DNA of 64,000 bases, from positions 124,001 through 188,000 of the forward strand of contig NZ_FTNK01000010.1 of NCBI RefSeq assembly GCF_900156375.1, given 5' to 3'. Positions 9,534 to 17,364 of the stretch are shown one piece after another. Position numbers and translations under genes: made by a program. This stretch comes from Paenibacillus macquariensis (GTDB lineage: Bacteria > Bacillota > Bacilli > Paenibacillales > Paenibacillaceae). The notes under the pieces are model-generated. The model saw only the letters and a list, made by a program, of their open reading frames with translations, was not told where the DNA came from and ran no database searches. Within the stretch, counting starts at the first letter, position 1, and each line of letters begins with the position of its first letter.

Positions 9534-10742
9534 ATGTCTAAAGATATGCGCAAGCTGCTGATCATGACTACGATCAGCACAATTATCGCGAGTTATATCG
9601 GGATATTTGTCAATTTATTCATATGGGAATATGATCATTCTATTGCGGAAGTCTCTCTCTACAACATGTCTATGTTCATCAGTTGGGGAATTTCTTTCAC
9701 TGTTGCAGCAAAGCTGTTGAATCAGTTTACAATACGTTTGACCTTGGCGGTTTCTGCGTTGTGCGGAACCGCTGCTTTCATGTACTTAGTTATGGTTGAA
9801 TTCGATAATCGGTATCTGTGGATAGTACTATTAGGGATACCTGTGGGTGCCATGTTTGGGTTCTCGCAAGCTTCACAGAATCTCAGCATCGCATTAAGAG
9901 GAAAGGGAAGTGAATATGCCCCTTATTTCGCCACACTTATGGTCATCTCTCAGGTGATATCTGTTTGCGTTCCATTTGTAGCGGCGAAAGTTATCGATGG
10001 GTATGGGTATTCAGGTTCTTTCATCTTGATGCTTATCTTTGTTGCGATGATGCTTATCTTCTCATTCTTTATGCCGAGAATTACATTATCTACTACCGAC
10101 GTCCAGGATAATACGTCTACAAGTAGTCGTTTTAGTATCCGTATGGCCTTTGACCGTCCAGGATCTAAGTGGATCATACTTTCTTTTCTTGCCGCTGGTG
10201 TATTCATGCAATTTCAGAATTTATTTTCATTGCTCTTTACGTTCTCTGTTACACAGGATAAGCTTCTAATCGCTTTGTTGAACATGGTGTATACCATTTG
10301 CTCTTTGCTGGGGTTATGGGTGTATCGCAAAATAAAAATCGACGAGATGCGGTGGCTGTGGATTGGAATGACACTTTTAGCAGTTGGATTTCTAATCGTA
10401 TTATTTGAGCGTCCAGCAGCTCTGATTATCTCCAATTTGATCACTGCAGTCGGTATGTTTTTCTTCATGACGGTCTGGAATGCTCAACAATTCCGGTTCA
10501 TCCAACATGCGAGTCCCGTCAGTCAAGCTTCCTTCCTTGTATGGAGAGAATCCTTGATGGTAGCCACGAGATGTATCTTGCTCACGCTGACTTTACCTTT
10601 GAAAGGAATGGGAGGGACGGGGTTCGCGCTGGTTATTGGAGTGACCCTTGTTTGCTTGGTAAGCATACCGTTCTTCCAGCGACGCGCTAACCGTATACTA
10701 GAAAGCTCCACTTCACAAATTATGCCGTCTCCTTCGGAGTAA
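9534..10742 (+). CDS. MFS transporter, substrate unknown
   Basis: Major facilitator superfamily protein of 402 aa with about 12 hydrophobic helices. The hydrophilic linker near the middle (around residues 185-205, SerThr-rich) separates the two six-helix halves. I start at ATG 9534, which has GGAAGGG 8 bases upstream, rather than at a GTG at 9525. It stands alone between an importer operon and the AraC-GH39 gene, with a cre-like core 20 bases before the ribosome binding site. A sugar or drug substrate is possible; the sequence does not decide it. Confidence 0.85.
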   Translation: MSKDMRKLLIMTTISTIIASYIGIFVNLFIWEYDHSIAEVSLYNMSMFISWGISFTVAAKLLNQFTIRLTLAVSALCGTAAFMYLVMVEFDNRYLWIVLLGIPVGAMFGFSQASQNLSIALRGKGSEYAPYFATLMVISQVISVCVPFVAAKVIDGYGYSGSFILMLIFVAMMLIFSFFMPRITLSTTDVQDNTSTSSRFSIRMAFDRPGSKWIILSFLAAGVFMQFQNLFSLLFTFSVTQDKLLIALLNMVYTICSLLGLWVYRKIKIDEMRWLWIGMTLLAVGFLIVLFERPAALIISNLITAVGMFFFMTVWNAQQFRFIQHASPVSQASFLVWRESLMVATRCILLTLTLPLKGMGGTGFALVIGVTLVCLVSIPFFQRRANRILESSTSQIMPSPSE

Positions 10743-10818
10743 AGTTATTAGTAACTTTTTGGCTTCTAATTATCACACGAATACGAACTACGGATTTATC
10801 ACATCACGATTCTATTAT

Positions 10819-10860
10819 AAACTTCACATCCAATTATGGGTGTGAAGTTTGTTGTTTATT
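10819..10860 (+). terminator. Rho-independent terminator after MFS gene
   Basis: AAACTTCACATCC pairs with GGGTGTGAAGTTT (13 pairs with one G-T) around the loop AATTAT, followed by GTTGTTTATT. It separates the MFS gene from the AraC-GH39 gene. Confidence 0.75.
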
Positions 10861-11004
10861 GAAAGGCACTGAATATACAGATCTATTGTAAACATGAAGG
10901 GAAAATAGATATATATAGTGCGATCGACGTGTTTCTGCCATTATAGATTATAATGAATTGTGTTTATTATAACCGAACGTATGAAGTGTCAAGGGGGTCA
11001 GGGT

Positions 11005-13530
11005 TTGGCAAATTCCATTTACGAGCTAATAGAGATAAAGGATACGCTTCCGTTTGATGTATCGCTGCATAGTGTCAATTATGTGCCGAGTCATTGGCAT
11101 AATAGTGTTGAGATTATCTTTGTACTACGTGGTCATCTTGAAGTAACGATGGGCAGCCAGAAGCATACGCTGATGGAGGGCGATGTCCTGCTGATTAATC
11201 AGTGCCACGTGCATGAAGTTATTGGACTAGACATGAATATTATTGCTACATATCTCATCCCGATCTCTTATTTGAAAGAACGTATCAAAGGCATGGAGAG
11301 TATTAACTTCGAGTGTTACTCCGGTTCTATTAGACAGGATAAGAAATCAGCGCTCAATCATATCCGTCAACTGCTGGCAGATATGGTACAGCTGATGCAT
11401 AAGAAGGGTGAGGCCTACGAGCTGGAAATGCAGGTTCGCATGCTAGGAGTCTTTTCTGCTCTGATGAAACAGTTCAAGACACCGGTAATTAGTGGTGCGA
11501 TGAATGAGAAATATATGGAGCGCATGATGCGAATCATTACCTATATCGACGACAACTATAGGGAAGAAATTTCCCTACACAATATTGCTGAGCGTGAATA
11601 TTTGTCTGTGCCGTATCTGTCAAAGTTCTTCAGTGAGAACATCGGGCTGAACTTTCAGTCTTATCTCACAAGTATTCGCTTGAAAAATACGGTGGAAGTA
11701 CTGCTACATCAAGAAGATACGATTTCAGACATTGCCTTGGCTCATGGCTTTCCGAATGTTAAGTCGTTCTATGTTGCATTCAAGAATAGGTATCATATGA
11801 CACCTAATGAATATCGCAGTCAGTACAGGCCAGACTTGCATGAGCAGAAAGAGAAGGCGTCATCGAACTATCTTGCTTTTAGCCAGTCCAGTGCACTCGG
11901 GATCATCAATAGTTATTTACAGCGTAGCCAATCGAACGATATGGAACAAGTACGATCTTTAGAGGCAACATCTATTGCGGTTAATGTAGGTGTAGATGGC
12001 AGTCCACTTAGGCACACTTGGAAGAATTTGATTACAATTGGGAAGGCCAAAGAAGGTCTACATGCCGATGTTCAACAGCACTTAAGGTATGTTCAGCAGC
12101 ACTGCCCGTTCCGTTATTTGCGCTTTCATGGCATCTTTGATGATGCGATGATGGTCTATCAGGAAGATGAGAACGGTCATCCCGTATTTAATTTTAGATT
12201 TGTAGATCAATTGTTCGATTTCTTGCTGTCGATTGGACTTAAGCCGTTCGTGGAACTAGGGTTTATGCCCGGGGAATTAGCAGCTGATCCAAGCAAGACC
12301 ATCTTCTATAAGGCTAGCTATACAAGTCCACCTAAATCGATCGATCATTGGTGCCAGCTGGTAAAATCGTTCATTCTCCACTGCCAGAGTCGTTATGGGA
12401 AATCTGAAGTGGAGAGCTGGAAGTTTGAGTTCTGGAATGAGCCTGAACTTAAAGTGTTCTGGCCCGGATCGGATATGGATTACATGGATTTGTATTTGAG
12501 GACCTATGAGACAATGAAGAGTATTTCTACCAAGCTGCAAATCGGAGCTCCGGGTTGTATTATTACGTTTCGTTCGCGAGCGTTCAGCGAGACATTCTTT
12601 GCATTCTGCAGGGAAAGAAACTGTCTGCCGGACTTTATCCCACTTCATTTCTATCCGCATGAGAATCTGGAGGACATTGTCCGCACGGATCATATTGAAC
12701 AGTTCTTCAAGCTGGGGCCATACCGGAAGCTACTAGAGGAATTTCAGGGAATCTCCCCGAATCCAGACTATCTCAAAGAAATGTTGGAGCAAGAACTAAG
12801 GAAACTGGACGAACAAGGCCTTTCCGGGCGGGAAGTATATCTTACGGAGTGGAACTCGACCGCGTACCACCGTGAACTAACGAATGATACCCTTTATAAA
12901 GCTGCCTATATTGTTAAAAATATTGTAGAAAATCTAGATCGTATCCACGGGTTCGGATACTGGGTCCTCAGCGACAATATCGAGGAGACTGCAGCGTCAC
13001 CGCAGTTATTCCACGGGGGGCTGGGCTTGATTGCTCAGTACGGCATTCCGAAAGCCGCCATGTATGCATACCACCTTCTCGCAAAACTTGGGGATCGGCT
13101 GATCACCAAGGGAGATGGGTACACGGTGACGGAGGGTGGCGAGAGCTATCAAGTTATGACTTATAACTATTGTCACTTCGATGATCTGTATGCACTTGGA
13201 GATACGTCCTTCATTAATGCGACGAGCCGTTATAACGGATTCAAAGGCGAGAAGACGCTCAGGCTTGAGCTGGACCTGAAAGGTCTACCAATTGGAAAAT
13301 ATAAATTGGTCACCCACACGATCGATCGCCAGCATGGTAGTAGTTATGATAAGTGGGTGGAGATGGGAGCACCAGAATCGTTAACAGCAGAGGATACCAC
13401 CTATCTTAAGGAGAGTTCCCACCCTCGAAGACATGTTCAGTTCCTGGACGTCGAGGATGGCGTGATCCTGATATCTATCTTAGAGCCACATGGGGTTGAG
13501 CTCATCGAGCTGACACCTGTGTATGAATAG
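11005..13530 (+). CDS. AraC regulator fused to GH39 beta-xylosidase-like domain
   Basis: A fusion of 841 aa. The first 150 residues form a cupin-like AraC sensor domain (HWHNSVEIIFVLRGH). An AraC double HTH follows at about residues 180-280, ending in YHMTPNEYRSQY. The rest is a GH39 glycoside hydrolase (family of beta-D-xylosidases): acid/base Glu479 in FWNEPE and nucleophile Glu615 in LTEWNS are both present, so the enzyme part may be active. There is no signal peptide, so it is cytoplasmic. I start at TTG 11005 because AAGGGGG lies 6-8 bases upstream; ATG 10981 and GTG 10960 lack a site. It could bind and cleave a xylo-oligosaccharide inducer. It sits before an MFS-GH3-GH3 unit that it may control. 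Confidence 0.88.
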   Translation: MANSIYELIEIKDTLPFDVSLHSVNYVPSHWHNSVEIIFVLRGHLEVTMGSQKHTLMEGDVLLINQCHVHEVIGLDMNIIATYLIPISYLKERIKGMESINFECYSGSIRQDKKSALNHIRQLLADMVQLMHKKGEAYELEMQVRMLGVFSALMKQFKTPVISGAMNEKYMERMMRIITYIDDNYREEISLHNIAEREYLSVPYLSKFFSENIGLNFQSYLTSIRLKNTVEVLLHQEDTISDIALAHGFPNVKSFYVAFKNRYHMTPNEYRSQYRPDLHEQKEKASSNYLAFSQSSALGIINSYLQRSQSNDMEQVRSLEATSIAVNVGVDGSPLRHTWKNLITIGKAKEGLHADVQQHLRYVQQHCPFRYLRFHGIFDDAMMVYQEDENGHPVFNFRFVDQLFDFLLSIGLKPFVELGFMPGELAADPSKTIFYKASYTSPPKSIDHWCQLVKSFILHCQSRYGKSEVESWKFEFWNEPELKVFWPGSDMDYMDLYLRTYETMKSISTKLQIGAPGCIITFRSRAFSETFFAFCRERNCLPDFIPLHFYPHENLEDIVRTDHIEQFFKLGPYRKLLEEFQGISPNPDYLKEMLEQELRKLDEQGLSGREVYLTEWNSTAYHRELTNDTLYKAAYIVKNIVENLDRIHGFGYWVLSDNIEETAASPQLFHGGLGLIAQYGIPKAAMYAYHLLAKLGDRLITKGDGYTVTEGGESYQVMTYNYCHFDDLYALGDTSFINATSRYNGFKGEKTLRLELDLKGLPIGKYKLVTHTIDRQHGSSYDKWVEMGAPESLTAEDTTYLKESSHPRRHVQFLDVEDGVILISILEPHGVELIELTPVYE

Positions 13531-13565
13531 TTGAGTCAATTTTTATTCAGATTGAATACACAAAC

Positions 13566-13579
13566 ATAAAGCGCTTACA
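13566..13579 (+). promoter_or_regulatory. cre-like site upstream of the MFS-GH3 operon
   Basis: ATAAAGCGCTTACA matches the CcpA cre consensus at 12 of 14 positions. It lies before the terminator-like hairpin at 13616-13650. Confidence 0.5.
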
Positions 13580-13615
13580 CAAACATGTTAAGAATGAACC
13601 CAAAACTCTATAAGC

Positions 13616-13650
13616 AACCGCCTATCTGATGAGGGGCGGTTTATTTTATA
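13616..13650 (+). terminator. Terminator after AraC-GH39 gene
   Basis: AACCGCC and GGCGGTT form a 7-base-pair stem with a 12-base loop, followed by TATTTTATAA. It would stop transcription from the AraC-GH39 gene before the MFS-GH3 operon. Confidence 0.6.
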
Positions 13651-13657
13651 ATCATAT

Positions 13658-13671
13658 TGTAAACGTTTTCA
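13658..13671 (+). promoter_or_regulatory. Perfect-consensus cre site
   Basis: TGTAAACGTTTTCA fits all 14 positions of TGWAANCGNTNWCA. It lies 24 bases before the MFS start codon and just upstream of the ribosome binding site, where bound CcpA would block transcription. Confidence 0.65.
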
Positions 13672-13694
13672 AATATTACGGGGGTGTCATTACA

Positions 13695-14987
13695 ATGACT
13701 GAATCATTGATTAAAGGGCAAAAAATTACGCCGTTACGTAGGTTGTTATTTGGTATCATGTTCGGCTACGGCTTTATGATGATGGGTTTTTTGGTGCCCG
13801 GTGCACTTTTATTAATTTTCAAATTGATTGAAGTTGATCCAAATGGCTATACTTCCTCGTTTGGACTTACTGCTGGTATAGCGGCTATCTTCGCATTAAT
13901 CGGGAATCCACTCGGGGGCGCATTAAGTGACCGTACGAACAACTCGTTCGGACGTCGTCGGACGTGGATTCTGATTGGACCATTGTTAGGAGCTGCAATG
14001 CTTCTGTGGATAGGATTTGCTACTGAGTTATGGCAAATCGTAGTTGGCTGGTCTTTGGCCCAATTGTTCTTCAACTTTGGAATGGCGGCCTATACCGCAC
14101 TGATCCCTGATCAGGTCAAAGAAGAGAAACAAGGAATGGTGTCTGGCATTCTGGGCTTGATTTTACCGTTAGCCATGTCTTTAGGGATGGCGATTATGAT
14201 GTTGATGTCAGGTGTCTCATCTGATATGAAATGGATATTCGTAGCCGTTGTCAGTATTGTGGGGCCACTGATCAGCTTATTCTTCATTCGCGATGGAAAA
14301 GTTGAAATGCCGAAAGTTGCGAAAGAACAGATCTCATTTAGTGAGAAAATGAGCAGAGTGTACCCAAGTCCGCGTAAGTTTCCTATGTTCTCATGGGCTA
14401 TTCTTTCCAAGTTCCTGATGATGATGGGTTTCTGCAGTAGCTTGTATCTTACAGTGATGTTAGTGAGCCGCATGGGATATACTGAGGGACAGGTTACTTC
14501 CAGCGTCGCAACCATTAATATTATTTCATTGGCCGCTATGGCCTTTACTAGCATTATTGGCGGCATATTGGCGGATAAATTCCGCAAGCAAAAGCCATTC
14601 TTATACGGCTCTGCAGTTTTGATGGTGGTAGGTATTCTGATCTTCGCGTTCGTGCCTAATTACACGGCATATATCATTGCGTCTATCATCTTGGGACTTG
14701 GCGCCGGCTGCTTCACTGCCGTAGATATGGCGCTCGTGGCACGGATTCTGCCGCGCAAAGAAGATGCGGCGAAAGACTTTGGCCTTATGAACGTGGCAAA
14801 CTGCCTTCCGCAATCCATCGTGCCTGCTATTGCTCCGCTCTTGCTGGGTATTGGGGGATGGTCCTTCTTCTATATCGCTTTGGCGGCATGTGTGGTGCTT
14901 GGGATGATGGCGCTTAGACCGTTACCGGAGTTGGATAGCACACATACAGCCGAAGTTGAATTAACGACACCTGAAATCGCTGTGTAG
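13695..14987 (+). CDS. MFS sugar transporter (SLC45/GPH-like)
   Basis: Membrane transporter of 430 aa with about 12 helices. The loop GALSDRTNNSFGRRRTW after helix 2 is the signature seen in sucrose/oligosaccharide symporters of the SLC45/GPH group. The start is ATG 13695 with GGGGGTGT 8 bases upstream; an earlier TTG-type extension is unsupported. It is the first gene of an operon with two GH3 glycosidases, so it probably imports the di- or oligosaccharide they cleave. A cre site in its leader suggests glucose repression. Confidence 0.88.
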   Translation: MTESLIKGQKITPLRRLLFGIMFGYGFMMMGFLVPGALLLIFKLIEVDPNGYTSSFGLTAGIAAIFALIGNPLGGALSDRTNNSFGRRRTWILIGPLLGAAMLLWIGFATELWQIVVGWSLAQLFFNFGMAAYTALIPDQVKEEKQGMVSGILGLILPLAMSLGMAIMMLMSGVSSDMKWIFVAVVSIVGPLISLFFIRDGKVEMPKVAKEQISFSEKMSRVYPSPRKFPMFSWAILSKFLMMMGFCSSLYLTVMLVSRMGYTEGQVTSSVATINIISLAAMAFTSIIGGILADKFRKQKPFLYGSAVLMVVGILIFAFVPNYTAYIIASIILGLGAGCFTAVDMALVARILPRKEDAAKDFGLMNVANCLPQSIVPAIAPLLLGIGGWSFFYIALAACVVLGMMALRPLPELDSTHTAEVELTTPEIAV

Positions 14988-15041
14988 TTCTAAATTCATA
15001 GAGTTACAGACATAACAATCATAATTAGGGGGAGAGAAACA

Positions 15042-17342
15042 ATGACTAGAAATATACAAGAAGTGATCTCACAAATGACGGTAGAGGAGAAAGCAAGCCT
15101 CTGTTCAGGGCTTAATATGTGGCAGACTAAACCGGTGGAGCGCCTAGGTATCCCTTCTATCGTTATGACGGATGGTCCGCATGGTCTTCGCAAGCAAGGG
15201 AATCCAGCGGACATGTCGAGCAAGACGGTACCAGCGACCTGCTTCCCAAGTGGAGCGGGACTAGCATCCTCGTGGGATCGCGAATTAATCCAAGAAGTCG
15301 GCAAGGCCCTTGGTGAAGAGTGTCAGGCCGAGGATGTGCAGATTATCCTGGGGCCAGCCGTGAACATCAAGCGGTCGCCATTGTGCGGTAGGAACTTTGA
15401 GTACTTCTCGGAGGATCCGTATCTATCTTCGGAGATGGGTACACACCATGTACTCGGTGTACAGGGAGAAGGAGTAGGAACTTCGGTTAAGCATTATGCA
15501 GCGAACAACCAGGAGACCCTACGTAACTCCATCAATTCGATTGTGGACGAGCGGACTCTGAACGAGATCTACCTGCGCTGCTTTGAAGGTCCGATTACCG
15601 CAGCTGATGCGTGGACAGTGATGTGTGCATATAACCTCGTGAACGGAGACTTCTGCTCTGAGAATGAGTATCTGTTAACAGAAGTTTTGAAAGAGAGATG
15701 GGGTCATAACGGTATTGTCATGACGGATTGGGGCGCAATTAATGAGCGTGTGAAAGGACTTAAGGCGGGACTTGAGCTGGAAATGCCATTTGTCGGTCCA
15801 GAACATGATCAAATGATTGTAGACGCAGTCAGATCAGGTGAACTGGATGAAGCGGTACTAGATAGTGCAGTAGCAAGACTGCTAACCGTGATTTTTAAAG
15901 CGTCAGACGCTCGGAAGGAAGGATTCAATTACGATAAAGATATCCATCATCAGCTGGCGCGCCGTACGGCTGCGGAATGTATGGTATTACTCAAGAACGA
16001 TGAGAACCTACTGCCGCTAAATAAAAGCCAATCCGTTGCTGTCATCGGGGCTTTCGCAAAAAATCCGCGCTTTCAGGGTGGCGGTAGCTCGCATATTTCA
16101 CCAACTCGACTTGATGCACCGCTTGAAGTTATATCGGTGTTCGCAGAAGGTGACGTATCCTTCGCAGAAGGATATCGGATCGATGAAGATACTATCGATG
16201 AAGCGTTGATCGAAGAAGCCGTAGCGCTTGCGGCAAGCAAGCATGTGGCGGTGATCTTCGCAGGATTACCGGATTCTTTTGAAACGGAAGGATTGGATCG
16301 TACACATCTGGATATACCATCTTCCCAAATCCAACTGATTCAGCAAGTAGCGGCTGTACAGCCGAATACGGTCGTCGTCTTATCCAATGGTTCGCCTGTG
16401 GCGATGCCATGGTTGGTGGATGTGAAAGCCGTACTTGAAGGCTACCTCGGCGGTCAAGCAACAGGTAGCGCTGTGGCAGATGTCTTGTACGGTGAAGTGA
16501 ACCCGAGCGGTAAACTTGCAGAGACATTCCCGGTAAGACTGGAGCAGACTCCGGCGTATCTGAATTTCCCTGGAGGCAAGAGTGAAGTGTATTACGGCGA
16601 AGGATTGTTCGTCGGATACCGCTATTATGAAGCGAAGAAGGAGCAACCATTGTTCCCTTTCGGTTATGGCCTAAGTTATACGACATTCGCTTACGAAGAT
16701 ATTCTAGTAGATAAGACGCATCTGAAGGATACTGAGACGACCACGGTAACGATGACGGTTCGCAACACCGGGACACGTGCCGGCAAGGAAGTTGTGCAGC
16801 TGTATGTTAGACCGATCGAAAGTACGGTCGTCAGACCGCTGAAAGAGCTAAAAGGGTTCACAAAGGTGAGTCTGCAACCAGGGGAAGCGACTACAATTAG
16901 TTTTACTTTAGATAAACGTGCCTTTGCCTACTATAATACTGAAATTCATGACTGGTTCGCAGAGACTGGCTCATATGAGATTGTTGTCGGCCCATCATCC
17001 GTGGATACACCGCTGAGCAGCACTGTCCATGTGGTCTCTACCCAGATTCCATTTAAAAAGGTCACCCGGAATACGAAGTTCTACGAATTGCTTGCGATCC
17101 CAGAGACGGCTGTCTTCGCTCAGGAAGCGATGGATAGTAGTATTGAAGGTCTCAAACATATGGGTGCAATGTTTGCAGAAAGTATGGATGATGGGGGAAT
17201 CGCTCAACTGTTCGAGGCTATGTTGGAATGGAAGAAATACGATGGTTTGCGATCATTGTCAGGCATGATGGGAAGCGGAATGACGGAAGCGAAGCTGGAA
17301 CAGATCATAGATGAGATGAACGCCAAGTTGGGGCTTAAATAA
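15042..17342 (+). CDS. GH3 beta-glycosidase
   Basis: Glycoside hydrolase family 3 enzyme, 766 aa, without signal peptide, so cytoplasmic. Domains in order: GH3 N-terminal TIM barrel with KHYAANNQ and the nucleophile Asp229 in VMTDWGA; GH3 C-terminal sandwich with LLKNDENLLPL; a fibronectin III-like domain (about residues 590-665, ending in the PGE/T-SF region); and a C-terminal tail of about 85 residues rich in Met, Glu and Lys. The order matches BglX-like beta-glucosidases and beta-xylosidases. GGGGGAGAG precedes the start. The specificity (glucoside or xyloside) cannot be told by eye. Confidence 0.93.
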   Translation: MTRNIQEVISQMTVEEKASLCSGLNMWQTKPVERLGIPSIVMTDGPHGLRKQGNPADMSSKTVPATCFPSGAGLASSWDRELIQEVGKALGEECQAEDVQIILGPAVNIKRSPLCGRNFEYFSEDPYLSSEMGTHHVLGVQGEGVGTSVKHYAANNQETLRNSINSIVDERTLNEIYLRCFEGPITAADAWTVMCAYNLVNGDFCSENEYLLTEVLKERWGHNGIVMTDWGAINERVKGLKAGLELEMPFVGPEHDQMIVDAVRSGELDEAVLDSAVARLLTVIFKASDARKEGFNYDKDIHHQLARRTAAECMVLLKNDENLLPLNKSQSVAVIGAFAKNPRFQGGGSSHISPTRLDAPLEVISVFAEGDVSFAEGYRIDEDTIDEALIEEAVALAASKHVAVIFAGLPDSFETEGLDRTHLDIPSSQIQLIQQVAAVQPNTVVVLSNGSPVAMPWLVDVKAVLEGYLGGQATGSAVADVLYGEVNPSGKLAETFPVRLEQTPAYLNFPGGKSEVYYGEGLFVGYRYYEAKKEQPLFPFGYGLSYTTFAYEDILVDKTHLKDTETTTVTMTVRNTGTRAGKEVVQLYVRPIESTVVRPLKELKGFTKVSLQPGEATTISFTLDKRAFAYYNTEIHDWFAETGSYEIVVGPSSVDTPLSSTVHVVSTQIPFKKVTRNTKFYELLAIPETAVFAQEAMDSSIEGLKHMGAMFAESMDDGGIAQLFEAMLEWKKYDGLRSLSGMMGSGMTEAKLEQIIDEMNAKLGLK

Positions 17343-17364
17343 TTGGATATCGGGGGAAAACGAC

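Noticed and set aside
16192..16776. 194-codon open frame on the minus strand inside the first GH3 gene
   Set aside because: It lies fully antisense to a clear GH3 gene, has no ribosome binding site and no recognisable motif.
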